A stretch of 64,000 nt of DNA from Treponema sp. (GCA_024693045.1 JAILLQ010000020.1:124001-188000), one strand, 5' to 3'. Positions 5,438 through 13,302 are shown, numbered from the stretch's first letter. Numbers and translations: made by a program. Notes: generated by a model not told the origin, from the letters alone.

Positions 5438-6838
5438 CTCTTTACTGCCCCGCAAACCGTCTTTAATTCTGTATTCAATCGGCGTGTTTTTTATGCAGCG
5501 CCTTGAGTTTACATCAATGTTTGCAATTCCTAGGTATTCACTGAATAAATAATTTTGAGCGTCCTGAATCTGCTGGGAATCAGAATCCAAGATATGGCTT
5601 GCATAGTGTTCTGCCATTGCTAAAGTTTTGTGCCCCGTCTGTGTCTGAAGAATTCTGAATGGCAAACGGTCCGCCATTAACGAGCTGTATAAATGCCGCC
5701 ATGCATGGAATTTTATTTCCCTTACCTGTTCCGGGCTCATTCCGATTTTAGAAAGAGCATCTTTAAGGCCTCTTATAAAATAATCGGAACATACCGGACG
5801 GGTTGGGTTAAAGTCACCGAAAAAAACAAAAGAATCCATTTTCGCCCCCAGCGGATTACGTTCTGCAAAGGCAAGTAAAAGCGATGTCATGACATGCGGA
5901 CAATATACAGCCCTGTTTTCTCGGTTTTTTGTACACTTTAGTCCTTCCTGTTCGTTCCAGGAATGGCGCACATAAATGCAGTTTTCGCCAAGATCGCCCT
6001 TTTGTAGCGCCCGTATTTCCCCAAGCCTTAAGCCCGTCATTAAGGCTAAAAGGTTTGCAAGTTTCATACGTTCATCAATCCATTCAACGGCAAAAACTGC
6101 CCTAACCTGTTCTTTAGTAAGAATTACACGTTCCTTTGATTTTCCAGAAAAGCTCATAATTCCGGCAGTAATGTCTTTTTCAAGAATTTCGTTATTGTAG
6201 GCATATTTCAAGGCTTTCTGCCCTGCCCCGTAAATCTGTTTTTTTGTTCCCCATGCTAAAGGCAGTTCATCAATTTTGTTTAAGAAATTCCTTAAATCCT
6301 GCTTCGATATATCGGCAATCTGTCTGTCCTTAAAAAAGGGAACCCAGTATTTAAGGATATGGCGGTAACTCTTTTGGATATGACATACAGTTAGTTGCCG
6401 GTCATGGCGTTTGCATTCCTTAAGATAATCGCTTGATTCATAGTTCCAAAAGTCCAGAAGATATCGACATAATTCAATATCTTTTTTTGTGCCGGAAAGA
6501 GTATATGTTTTTATAATGCCCCTTGCCTTAAGTTCTTCCAGAAGCACTAAATAATCATCTTTTGAAAGTTCATTCTTTACGGAATTAATAAGAGAAAGAG
6601 TTTTAATGCTTGTTTTTTCTTCAGGAATTTCTGCATTTTTGGAACGTCTTGAAATGCCTTCTTCAAGCATTTTGAATGCCTTTTTCATTGCGGCGGCTTC
6701 TTTAGTTTCGCCCGTGCTTTTCCATGGAAGCAGAACCGTTTTGCCGTTGGAATCTGTAGTCTTAAAACGTACGTAATAAATGCCGTTCTTATCTTTGCGC
6801 TGAACTAAATGGAACGGATAGGCACTGAATTTCGTCAT
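5432..6838 (-). CDS. int: Tyrosine-family site-specific integrase
   Basis: 468 residues. An N-terminal arm-binding region (beta-rich, RKDKNGIYYVRFKTTDSNGK) is followed by a SAM-like core-binding domain around 130-240 (LTVCHIQKSYRHILKYWVPF). The catalytic domain carries Arg271 (TGLRLGEIR), His378-x-x-Arg381 (HAWRH), His403 (TGHKT) and nucleophile Tyr412 (HYAS), so all visible key residues are intact. It sits 169 bp from the 3' end of tRNA-Leu, the usual arrangement for elements that integrate in a tRNA 3' end. The element therefore extends leftward past the window. Confidence 0.95.
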   Translation of the reverse strand: MTKFSAYPFHLVQRKDKNGIYYVRFKTTDSNGKTVLLPWKSTGETKEAAAMKKAFKMLEEGISRRSKNAEIPEEKTSIKTLSLINSVKNELSKDDYLVLLEELKARGIIKTYTLSGTKKDIELCRYLLDFWNYESSDYLKECKRHDRQLTVCHIQKSYRHILKYWVPFFKDRQIADISKQDLRNFLNKIDELPLAWGTKKQIYGAGQKALKYAYNNEILEKDITAGIMSFSGKSKERVILTKEQVRAVFAVEWIDERMKLANLLALMTGLRLGEIRALQKGDLGENCIYVRHSWNEQEGLKCTKNRENRAVYCPHVMTSLLLAFAERNPLGAKMDSFVFFGDFNPTRPVCSDYFIRGLKDALSKIGMSPEQVREIKFHAWRHLYSSLMADRLPFRILQTQTGHKTLAMAEHYASHILDSDSQQIQDAQNYLFSEYLGIANIDVNSRRCIKNTPIEYRIKDGLRGSKEL

Positions 6839-6974
6839 TAAAAACCCCGGTAAAGTACATAAAAAGGGTAATTTTTGTTTAAAAAGTACCCCTTTCGGTA
6901 CCCCTCTACAGTTTTTTAATACTTTTCAGGTCTATTTAAGTATAAAAACGAAAGGAAATAAAGATTGTCGGTGC

Positions 6975-7001
6975 TTATTTACTTATATTATAAGTAAATA
7001 A
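6975..7001. repeat. Perfect AT-rich inverted repeat next to the tRNA 3' end
   Basis: TTATTTACTTA (6975-6985) and TAAGTAAATAA (6991-7001) are exact 11-bp inverted arms around a 5-bp centre, ending 5 bp from the tRNA 3' end. There is no U-run after it in the tRNA direction, so a classical terminator is unlikely. Lying between integrase and tRNA, it may be an integrase or excisionase binding site of the attachment region. Confidence 0.6.
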
Positions 7002-7006
7002 GGTAA

Positions 7007-7090
7007 TGCCGGGAACCAGACTTGAACTGGCACGGCTTATACAGCCGAGGGATTTTAAGTCCCTTGTGTCTACCATTCCACCATCCCGGC
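7007..7090 (-). tRNA. tRNA-Leu (anticodon TAA)
   Basis: 84 nt. The acceptor stem GCCGGGA/TCCCGGC is perfect with discriminator A. The anticodon arm GGGA-CTTAAAA-TCCC gives anticodon TAA. The long variable arm (CTCGGCTGTATAAGCCG) is diagnostic of a class II tRNA, and the T-arm contains GTTCAAGTC. CCA is not encoded. The 3' end faces the integrase, making it the probable integration target; the element would restore this end, keeping the gene functional. Confidence 0.95.
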
Positions 7091-7155
7091 AGTGAGTTAA
7101 TAATACTAAAAATCGCTGACTTTTACAAGTAGCTTAATTGTTATAAAATAAAAAT

Positions 7156-8058
7156 ATGTACTCAGACACTCATTTTCATTTTGAACACACAACAGTTCGT
7201 GATAACAAAGATTTTACTATCAAGGGTAGTGAAATACTGGCTCAAATGGCAAAAAACAAATGCTACTTTGGACTTGATATTGGAACAGAAGCGGATGACC
7301 TTTTAAAAAGACAAGCCTGCCTGGACACCGCCATAGCAAATATTAGCGACTCAAACCTAGCAGATAAAGTAAGAAAATTCATCTACTTTTCCGCCGGAAT
7401 TTGGCCATCTGTTAATGATATAAAAAAACGTTTCCGGAGCATGGAAATATTAAAGCAGGAAATACAAAAAGCAGAAAATAACGCCACAGATGATACTCTA
7501 AATCGAAAAATAATCGCTATCGGAGAATGTGGCTTAGATCATCACTGGAATCCTAGTGGAGTAGATGGCAGAAACGAAAACGATTTTAACCAAGTGATGT
7601 ACCTGGCAGAAAGAGAACTTTTTGAAATGCAGCTCGAATACGCAAAAAAATTAAATTTACCTGTGATAATTCACTCAAGAGACGCATTTGAAGACACACT
7701 AGACTGCATAAAAAATATCGGCTGGGATAACGGAATAATTCACTGTTACTCATACGGAGCAGAGGAAGCAAAGAAGTTCTTAGACAGAGGCTGGTATATC
7801 AGTTTTAGCGGAAGTGTAACTTATACAAAGAAAAGTAAAATGGCAGCAATGACAGAACTTCTTACATGTGTTCCCGATGATAGAATCCTATGTGAAACAG
7901 ATTCCCCTTACCTTGCACCTGTTCCTCTAAGAGGTAGTATAAACACACCTGTAAATGTAAAACACACATACAAATTTATTGCTGGAATAAGACAGATAGA
8001 AACAGAGAAACTCTGCGAAATTGTCGACAGGAATATAAAAAGTCTTTTCAAACTTTAA
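7156..8058 (+). CDS. tatD: TatD-family metal-dependent deoxyribonuclease
   Basis: 300 residues. Metal ligands of the TatD barrel are all visible: the N-terminal DTHFHF, GECGLDHHW near 118-126, IHSRDA near 171-176, the HCYSYG histidine near 196, and CETDSPYLAP near 245-254. The family hydrolyses DNA 3'-5' and acts in repair and turnover. There is no Shine-Dalgarno sequence; a TATAAA at 7142-7147 places the predicted start within a few bases of the ATG, so the mRNA may be leaderless. It is rightward and convergent with the next gene, whose stop abuts its own. Confidence 0.9.
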   Translation: MYSDTHFHFEHTTVRDNKDFTIKGSEILAQMAKNKCYFGLDIGTEADDLLKRQACLDTAIANISDSNLADKVRKFIYFSAGIWPSVNDIKKRFRSMEILKQEIQKAENNATDDTLNRKIIAIGECGLDHHWNPSGVDGRNENDFNQVMYLAERELFEMQLEYAKKLNLPVIIHSRDAFEDTLDCIKNIGWDNGIIHCYSYGAEEAKKFLDRGWYISFSGSVTYTKKSKMAAMTELLTCVPDDRILCETDSPYLAPVPLRGSINTPVNVKHTYKFIAGIRQIETEKLCEIVDRNIKSLFKL

Positions 8059-8556
8059 CTATTCTACTTGACTGTAAAGACCGCTCATTTCATTGCGCCA
8101 CTCAGCTCTGTTATCGCGGTCTTCAATTTCAATTATTTTTTTAATCTGAAAATGCTTCTGGTCACGCATATTTTCATAATACAGAATTGCAAAACGTCCC
8201 TGGCCAATATATGCAATTTTTTCATTTTGTCCCACTTTTTCTGTTTCTTCCAGGGATTTCATAACACATTCAAAATGAAGGGGTTTTCCACTAGCTTTAT
8301 CAGCAATAGCGCTAGCTAAATCAGTAATTTTTTCGCCACATTTTGGACAAATAATTTCACGACTTTTTAATTCTTTAATAGCATTTTCTTTCTGCTGTAA
8401 AACTTCAAGGTTTTCATGAGCGATATAATGGAATTTTTTAGACTGAGGTCGCATCAATGAGTCATTATTCTGGTTATTATTTTTATTTTTCTGGTTATTT
8501 GAGTTTTTCGAATCATTCCAATTATGATGTCGACGACCGCGTCTATTTTTTTCCAT
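8059..8556 (-). CDS. Conserved-looking zinc-binding protein with Asn/Arg-rich N-terminus, unknown
   Basis: 165 residues. The N-terminus is basic and Asn-rich low complexity (RRGRRHHNWNDSK then an Asn/Lys tract). Near residues 70-97 there is CPKCGEKI followed by HFECV, a probable Cys2-His-Cys zinc site. The C-terminal half is a mixed alpha/beta segment (EKIAYIGQGRFAILYYEN). A basic disordered tail with a small zinc domain suggests nucleic-acid or ribosome binding. It is the last gene of the leftward block after yraN and a 64-residue protein. Family not recognised. Confidence 0.65.
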   Translation of the reverse strand: MEKNRRGRRHHNWNDSKNSNNQKNKNNNQNNDSLMRPQSKKFHYIAHENLEVLQQKENAIKELKSREIICPKCGEKITDLASAIADKASGKPLHFECVMKSLEETEKVGQNEKIAYIGQGRFAILYYENMRDQKHFQIKKIIEIEDRDNRAEWRNEMSGLYSQVE

Positions 8557-8584
8557 AATGTGTCAGCTCCTTTTTCGAGCCAAA

Positions 8585-8779
8585 TTAAATGTCCCGAAAC
8601 TGCAGTTCATCAGGATCTTCAACCAATTTACGGCTGATAACCTGAGCAATTCTATAAATTGCATTATTTAAATATTCTTCATCATGAATCTTCTCCCTCA
8701 ATTCTAAAAGACGTGGAGAAAGAGTTTCTTCCTGCTCAAGTACTAATGTTTCAGTAGATTCTCTTCGTTCTGAAATCAT
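8585..8779 (-). CDS. Small helical protein, possibly FlgM-like
   Basis: 64 residues, overlapping the yraN stop in an ATGA arrangement. The sequence SPRLLELREKIHDEEYLNNA followed by IYRIAQVISRKLVEDP resembles the C-terminal core of FlgM-type anti-sigma factors (kekI..G.Y....iA..l), and flagellar-type genes lie just upstream. The resemblance is weak and unproven; it may simply be a short treponemal hypothetical. Confidence 0.55.
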   Translation of the reverse strand: MISERRESTETLVLEQEETLSPRLLELREKIHDEEYLNNAIYRIAQVISRKLVEDPDELQFRDI

Positions 8780-9144
8780 AAAAACTCCGAAAATGCGTTT
8801 TCTATATGATATATGTCTGGAAAACCTGGCATATCCACTACAATTACATCAAATCGAATATAGTTGTTACTATATTGTCGATAAATTGAAAGAAAACATT
8901 TAGCCGTTTTTACAATTCTTTTTCGTTTTCTTGCATCTAAAACATGGGACAAGAGTTCCGAAGTCCCATTCGGAAGAGTTTTTACCTCCACAAATACTAG
9001 AGTTTCATTTTTTAACGCTATTATATCAATTTCACCAGTTTTAGTTCTAAAGTTTCTGGCTTCAATTTGATAACCACTTTTTAATAGAAATTCGCAGGCC
9101 CGGTCTTCACCATTATTACCGGTTATTTTTCTTAAATCCTTCAA
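8776..9144 (-). CDS. yraN: YraN/UPF0102-family endonuclease-like protein
   Basis: 122 residues, normal length. Contains the family core: GNNGEDRACEFLLKSGYQIE, then NFRTKTGEIDIIALKNETLVFVEVK in which the E-x-D and E-V-K residues form the restriction-endonuclease-like active site, then the RKRKRI segment and a C-terminal FDVIVVD. The family is predicted to be a Holliday-junction-resolvase-like nuclease. It is commonly found near the rplS/rnhB region, as here, downstream of the FlhB-like gene. Confidence 0.9.
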   Translation of the reverse strand: MKDLRKITGNNGEDRACEFLLKSGYQIEARNFRTKTGEIDIIALKNETLVFVEVKTLPNGTSELLSHVLDARKRKRIVKTAKCFLSIYRQYSNNYIRFDVIVVDMPGFPDIYHIENAFSEFL

Positions 9145-9147
9145 ATT

Positions 9148-9399
9148 TTATAATTCTTCAACTTCTTCTACAGAATTTATAGAAGAACTTTTAGAGGGAA
9201 CATATTCACTAGGATCTATTTCTTTACCTCGTGTAAGAAGATAAGGGATTTTCCACTGTTTAAGAGCTGCTATATGATAAGGCTTTGCGGTTTTTCCAGC
9301 AGCAAGAAACATATTTTTCCCATCTTCGAAATAGACCGGCTCAGAGAAACATATTCCAATTCGTATTCTGCTTATTTCTATTTTCTCGAATTCAATCAT
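9148..9399 (-). CDS. Stand-alone DUF3391-like small domain protein
   Basis: 83 residues. IEISRIRIGICFSEPVYFEDG, then a GK...LAAGKTAKPYHIAALKQW segment and IPYLLTRG, resembles the N-terminal DUF3391 module that precedes HD-GYP phosphodiesterase domains (xxxLkxGMyvsepvy...G..l...G...). Here it stands alone with a short Ser/Glu-rich tail. It lies between the FlhB-like gene and yraN, in the same direction. The role may be regulatory or c-di-GMP linked, but that is inference. Confidence 0.6.
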   Translation of the reverse strand: MIEFEKIEISRIRIGICFSEPVYFEDGKNMFLAAGKTAKPYHIAALKQWKIPYLLTRGKEIDPSEYVPSKSSSINSVEEVEEL

Positions 9400-9425
9400 A
9401 CAAACTCTCCAAAGGTATATACATT

Positions 9426-9686
9426 CTATAACAAATCGTCAGATTTCACAATAACCGAAAAAATTTGAGCTACAACCTTCCATGTTGATTCTGGAATCAT
9501 ACTTCCAATTTCAGCCGCCGATAAAATATTTGCAGTTAGGTTATCTTCAACTATTGGTATAGAATTTTCATTTGCGATTTCAATCATTTTCTCTGCCAGC
9601 TTGCCTTTCGCGGAAAAAGAAATAAAAGGTGCTTCTGCTTCTGGAGGATATTTTAACGAAACCGCTACTTTATCTTGTTCTTTCAT
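9426..9686 (-). CDS. FlhB C-terminal-domain homologue (FlhX/YlqH type)
   Basis: 86 residues. VAVSLKYPPEAEAPFISFSA, then KGKLAEKMIEIANENSIPIVEDN and ...IPESTWKVVAQIFSVI matches the cytoplasmic C-terminal domain of FlhB without its membrane part. The NPTH autocleavage motif of full FlhB is absent, as in stand-alone homologues. It overlaps the FliK-like gene by 4 bp. This pair after rplS matches the ylqG-ylqH order of Bacillus, which supports a role at the flagellar export gate. Confidence 0.8.
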   Translation of the reverse strand: MKEQDKVAVSLKYPPEAEAPFISFSAKGKLAEKMIEIANENSIPIVEDNLTANILSAAEIGSMIPESTWKVVAQIFSVIVKSDDLL

Positions 9687-10738
9687 ACAAAGGTCTCCAG
9701 CAGGGTTATGTCATCATCTTTTGGCATAAAAGAATAAAAATTTTCATAAGAAATTTCTTCAGTTTCTGCATGGGGGAAAGCATTTTTAAGTTCATCAGAA
9801 ACCAAACTATTATGTGAAGTAGAAGCAAGAAGCATTCGTATTACATCTGAATTATTAAAATCCAATTCGATAGCATATTTAGCATTAGTAAATTCAAGAT
9901 TTATAATTAACTTTTTGGTATTTTTTATATTTTTATCCAACAAGGCAAAAATTTCTCCTTTACCCTTGTTGATTTCTTTCTTTTGATATTGAAAATCAAA
10001 TGGAATTTTAATCCAGTTTCCAAAGGTTTCGAAAGAACCACTTGAACTAGATAGATGATTAAAAATTGTCAAGATCCCAGCTTTATTATTTACACCAGAT
10101 GAAATAATTTCCGCAAAAAAATCCGTAAAAACTTTTTCAGCGTCTTCTAATTTTTGTTTTTCATTCTTAGCTAGAAAATTTTTCTTTTCGTCTAGAAAAG
10201 CTTCAACAATTTTTTTATCCGCCTTAATTCCCTTATTCAAGAGAACAAAGGCAGCAGATGAAGCTTGTTTTTCTTTTCCCTTAAAAGCTTTACCTAAAAT
10301 TCTAGCTCTATTAATCAGGGCTCTGTCAAAAGAAAGACCAGCTTCTTTTGTCATGTTAAAAAGGATATAAGAAATTTCATCTGGATAAAGGCCCAAATTA
10401 ACAAAATAGTCAGCCAGTTTAGGATTCGAAATATTACCATTAGAATCAATAATTACCGGCAATTTTTGAATAGATTTAGAATCAAGTAGGATACTAAGGT
10501 TCTGTTTTTTTAAAATGATCTGTGAACCTGTAACAGAAAGCTGGGCTTTGAATACACTCCCTTCCTCTAATTTCAGAGAAGATTTAATATCGAATGTTCC
10601 TCCTGCAAAAGCAACTCGATAAAGTCCATTACCATTAGATTTTACAACTCTTACAGAAACGGAACTGCCCTCGCGCAGGGCTCTTTGATTTTGGCCGGAC
10701 GCAAGGGCAGCTGAATGCATTAGAACTGATGTTTTCAT
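9683..10738 (-). CDS. FliK/YlqG-like hypothetical protein
   Basis: 351 residues. The N-terminal region contains a beta-rich module (GSSVSVRVVKSNGNGLYRVA, then GTFDIKSSLKLEEGSVFKAQ) typical of FliK-like or YlqG proteins. The middle is helical and Lys-rich. The C-terminal third (FETFGNWIKIPFDFQYQKKE, then TKKLIINLEFTNAKYAIELD) resembles the FliK C-terminal core. It is followed by an FlhB C-terminal homologue, the domain FliK family proteins contact. Assignment rests on this synteny plus weak sequence features. Confidence 0.6.
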   Translation of the reverse strand: MKTSVLMHSAALASGQNQRALREGSSVSVRVVKSNGNGLYRVAFAGGTFDIKSSLKLEEGSVFKAQLSVTGSQIILKKQNLSILLDSKSIQKLPVIIDSNGNISNPKLADYFVNLGLYPDEISYILFNMTKEAGLSFDRALINRARILGKAFKGKEKQASSAAFVLLNKGIKADKKIVEAFLDEKKNFLAKNEKQKLEDAEKVFTDFFAEIISSGVNNKAGILTIFNHLSSSSGSFETFGNWIKIPFDFQYQKKEINKGKGEIFALLDKNIKNTKKLIINLEFTNAKYAIELDFNNSDVIRMLLASTSHNSLVSDELKNAFPHAETEEISYENFYSFMPKDDDITLLETFV

Positions 10739-10750
10739 GCAATCCTTAAT

Positions 10751-11212
10751 TTATTTTGCTTCTGCAGCAGTGTGTTCAGCAGAAAGTTCTGCCTTGATAG
10801 CAGCTTCTGTTGCACGAGCAGCAGCTTCTGCAGACTTATTCTGTTCATTGATGAAGTTAGAAACTTTACCACCGAGCATTTCCTTAACTTTCTTATCCTT
10901 ACCGATTTTGTCGCGTAAGTAGTAGAGCTTAGAGCGGCGTACTTTACCAGCACGTACAATTTCTACCTTTACGATGCGAGGGCTGTTGATTGGGAATACA
11001 CGTTCAACACCTACACCATAAGATTCCTTGCGTACTGTGAAAGTTTTGCGAGCACCTGCATTCTTAATGCAAAGTACGATTCCTTCATATACCTGGATAC
11101 GTTCTGTTTTACCTTCAACAATTTTGAAGAATACTTTAACTGTATCACCTACTTTAAACTGAGTAGTAAAAGCTCTTTTCTGGCCTTCTTCAATAGCTTT
11201 AATAAGATCCAT
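10751..11212 (-). CDS. rplS: 50S ribosomal protein L19
   Basis: 153 residues, longer than the usual ~115. The L19 core is clear: FKVGDTVKVFFKIVEGKTER, QVYEGIVLCIKN, FTVRKESYGVGVERVFPINS, KVEIVRAGKVRRSKLYYLRD. About 30 extra C-terminal residues are Ala/Glu-rich (SAEAAARATEAAIKAELSAE) and probably disordered or helical. Its start overlaps the trmD stop by one base, so translation is coupled. Last ribosomal gene in the rpsP operon. Confidence 0.97.
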   Translation of the reverse strand: MDLIKAIEEGQKRAFTTQFKVGDTVKVFFKIVEGKTERIQVYEGIVLCIKNAGARKTFTVRKESYGVGVERVFPINSPRIVKVEIVRAGKVRRSKLYYLRDKIGKDKKVKEMLGGKVSNFINEQNKSAEAAARATEAAIKAELSAEHTAAEAK

Positions 11213-11994
11213 TATAAATCTCCTGACTTCTTAGATTTTTTCTTTTTCAAGTGTTTAACCGAAGTCTGCTCTGTTATTTCCTCAATCATTTTTTTTGCTT
11301 CTAAGGAAAGCTGATCATTCTGCATAGCTGACCAAATCATGTCTGGTCTGTTACGCAAAGTTTTTAAGATTCTTTTCCTTAAACGCCACTTTCGGATTTT
11401 TTCATGGTTTCCAGAAAGTAAAACTTCCGGTACTTCCATTCCCTTATACACATCAGGTCTAGTGTACTGGGGGTATTCCAAAAGTCCGTCGCTATAACTT
11501 TCTTCAACAAGTGATTCACTGGAAATTACGCCGTCCACTAATCTGTAAATAGTGTCCACCATAACTGTTGCAGCTACTTCACCGCTGGACATTACATAGT
11601 CTCCGATTGAAATCTCATCGTCTACATAATAATCAATTATTCGCTGATCAATACCTTCGTAACGACCGCAAATAAATACAAGTTCGTCTTCGCGACTCAA
11701 TTCGTAGGCTTTTTTCTGAGTAAAAGATTCACCGCCAGGAGTAACATAAATTACTCTTTTGCGTTTAGCCTTTACACTATCTAAAGCCAAACCTAGTGGC
11801 TCAGTCATCATTAATTGACCGGCTCCGCCACCATAAGGAGCGTCATCACACTTCTTGTGCTTATCAAGAGCAAAATCTCTGATGTTCACAAGGTCGTAGG
11901 CAATAATTCCCTTTTCAACCGCTTTGGCCATGATTGAGCTTTCAAAATATGCCCGCGGAATCTCAGGAAATAAGGTCAGCACAGTAAATTTCAT
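11212..11994 (-). CDS. trmD: tRNA (guanine-37-N1)-methyltransferase
   Basis: 260 residues. Methylates G37 of tRNAs using S-adenosylmethionine. Visible family motifs: MKFTVLTLFPEIPRAYFESS at the start, DDAPYGGGAGQLM, VIYVTPGGESFTQ, ELVFICGRYEGIDQRIID and EISIGDYVMSSGEVAA (the trefoil-knot cofactor loop), and the LLEYPQYTRPDVYKGMEVPE segment. A basic Lys-rich tail ends the protein. It sits in canonical order between rimM and rplS. Confidence 0.97.
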   Translation of the reverse strand: MKFTVLTLFPEIPRAYFESSIMAKAVEKGIIAYDLVNIRDFALDKHKKCDDAPYGGGAGQLMMTEPLGLALDSVKAKRKRVIYVTPGGESFTQKKAYELSREDELVFICGRYEGIDQRIIDYYVDDEISIGDYVMSSGEVAATVMVDTIYRLVDGVISSESLVEESYSDGLLEYPQYTRPDVYKGMEVPEVLLSGNHEKIRKWRLRKRILKTLRNRPDMIWSAMQNDQLSLEAKKMIEEITEQTSVKHLKKKKSKKSGDL

Positions 11995-11998
11995 GGAA

Positions 11999-12583
11999 TT
12001 ACTCCAGAATCCAGAGGTGCATCAGTTGAATAGTCTTGTTTTTGACATCTACATTTCCTATATGGTTTAAAGTCAAAGGTATCAGTACCTTTCTAACTTT
12101 TCCAGAAGAAGTATGCTTCAAATCATCTGCAAGAACAGTGCAACTCTCGGAGATAGAAACTTCTAACAAGTAACCCGCTCCGCCTTCCAATACGTCTGTG
12201 ATTGTTCCGACTATTTCTGCCGGTGCAGTCACCGCTGCCGCATCCGAACCGTTCCATATTAAAGAACAGCCTTTTAAGTCTTCAATGTACCACTCATTCT
12301 TACTCAAGGGATGAGCGTATTTGCGATCTACCAAAAGTTCCCAGCCATTATACTTTCGTACTTCTTCTGGAGAATTGATTTCCCGCAATTTCATATACAA
12401 GGTACCGCAACCTTCTTCTGCAGTTTCAACACTACACTTTTTAGAATCAGATCCGTGCCTCAAAGTTACTTCTTTTAATGCCGCTATGTGAGCGTAATCT
12501 CCGGAAGCACTTTCCACTTTAAATTCCCCCGCAACCCCATGAGGACCGCGAACGAAGCCAACAACAAGCTGCTCATTTTCCAT
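11999..12583 (-). CDS. rimM: 16S rRNA processing protein RimM
   Basis: Start set at ATG 12583 (MENEQLVVGFVRGPHGVAGE), 7 bp after the KH-protein stop; the frame from 12643 would run inside that gene. About 194 residues. The N-terminal RimM domain carries the VVGFVRGPHGVAGEFKVES signature. The C-terminal PRC-barrel domain (ENEWYIEDLKGCSLI, GTITDVLEGGAGYLLEV, and the final IPLTLNHIGNVDVKNKTI) is present. Assists 30S head maturation through S19. An Ala-rich insertion (GSDAAAVTAPAE) lies at the start of the PRC barrel. Confidence 0.93.
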   Translation of the reverse strand: MENEQLVVGFVRGPHGVAGEFKVESASGDYAHIAALKEVTLRHGSDSKKCSVETAEEGCGTLYMKLREINSPEEVRKYNGWELLVDRKYAHPLSKNEWYIEDLKGCSLIWNGSDAAAVTAPAEIVGTITDVLEGGAGYLLEVSISESCTVLADDLKHTSSGKVRKVLIPLTLNHIGNVDVKNKTIQLMHLWILE

Positions 12584-12590
12584 CAGTAAC

Positions 12591-12824
12591 TTAGTCCAAA
12601 ATATCCAAACTGTAGCGCTTACCGTCTTTTGTAGCAGAAGCACTTAAAACAGTTCGCATTGCTTTAGCAATACGTCCGTATTTTCCAATTACCTTACCAA
12701 TGTCTTTTTCCGCAACCTTGAGTTGAAGAACCATGCCTTTTTCGCCTTCAGTTTCGTCTACTGAGACCGCAGATGGATCATCGACCAATGATTTTGCAAT
12801 GTATTCGATCAGGTCTTTTTCCAT
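12591..12824 (-). CDS. khpA: KH-domain RNA-binding protein KhpA (YlqC)
   Basis: 77 residues. A single KH domain: KDLIEYIAKSLVDDPSAVSV at the start, then VAEKDIGKVIGKYGRIAKAM containing the GxxG-type loop GKYG, and a C-terminal strand SLDILD. The family binds RNA, often with KhpB/Jag, and influences division and ribosome-related processes. Canonical location between rpsP and rimM. Confidence 0.95.
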   Translation of the reverse strand: MEKDLIEYIAKSLVDDPSAVSVDETEGEKGMVLQLKVAEKDIGKVIGKYGRIAKAMRTVLSASATKDGKRYSLDILD

Positions 12825-12840
12825 TTTCGTTCCCTATAAA

Positions 12841-13089
12841 CTATTTAGACTGTTTAGCAGCAATCTTCATCAACTTTGATACGATTTCAGTAGGCTGAGC
12901 ACCAACACCAATCCAGTAGTTAGCACGATCAAGGTCGATAGATACCTGACGTTCTTCAGCTTCAACTGGCATGAATGTACCAAGTTCTTCGATGCAAACA
13001 CCATCACGTGGCTTGCGAGAATCCTGAACTACAACACGGTAGTAAGGACGCTTTTTTGTACCGAATTTCTTAAGTCTGAGTTTGACCAC
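12841..13089 (-). CDS. rpsP: 30S ribosomal protein S16
   Basis: 82 residues, starting at GTG 13089 with GGAGG at 13097-13101. Sequence VKLRLKKFGTKKRPYYRVVV followed by QDSRKPRDGVCIEELGTFMP is unmistakable S16. First gene of the leftward operon rpsP-khpA-rimM-trmD-rplS. Its leader carries a promoter at 13170-13198 and a hairpin at 13104-13131 immediately upstream of the ribosome site. Confidence 0.98.
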   Translation of the reverse strand: MVKLRLKKFGTKKRPYYRVVVQDSRKPRDGVCIEELGTFMPVEAEERQVSIDLDRANYWIGVGAQPTEIVSKLMKIAAKQSK

Positions 13090-13103
13090 TTTATAACCTC
13101 CAC

Positions 13104-13131
13104 GGGACTCCGTCGAATTTAACCGAGTCCC
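13104..13131 (-). other. Leader hairpin before rpsP
   Basis: Read leftward, GGGACTC (13125-13131 complement) pairs with GAGTCCC (13104-13110 complement), a 7-bp GC-rich stem with a 14-nt loop whose base ends 3 nt from the GGAGG ribosome site. No U-run follows. It may protect the mRNA 5' end or control translation of S16. Confidence 0.5.
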
Positions 13132-13169
13132 GAAATTTATATAATTATCGCTTTATAGTTTGAGTACAT

Positions 13170-13198
13170 ATAATACATAAATTGAGACTTTTGGTCAA
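13170..13198 (-). promoter_or_regulatory. Promoter of the rpsP-rplS operon
   Basis: Read leftward: TTGACC (13193-13198), 17-bp spacer, TATTAT (13170-13175). Both elements are one mismatch from consensus with optimal spacing. Predicted start near 13163 gives a leader of about 75 nt. Confidence 0.75.
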
Positions 13199-13273
13199 TT
13201 AATGTAATAAATTACAAGGAATTCAAACAAAATACACTAAACAAAATCAATCTCTTATTGATAATTAATATCT

Positions 13274-13302
13274 TTGCCTAAAAAAAAGCAAATTCATATA
13301 AT
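13274..13302 (+). promoter_or_regulatory. Promoter of the secreted protein gene at 13358
   Basis: TTGCCT (13274-13279), 17-bp spacer, TATAAT (13297-13302). A second TATAAT lies at about 13317 without a clear -35. The leader ends in AAAGGAG about 7 nt before the ATG. Confidence 0.6.

Noticed and set aside
8585..8779. Firm assignment of the 64-residue protein as FlgM
   Set aside because: Only a short helical pattern matches; kept as a possibility, not a call.
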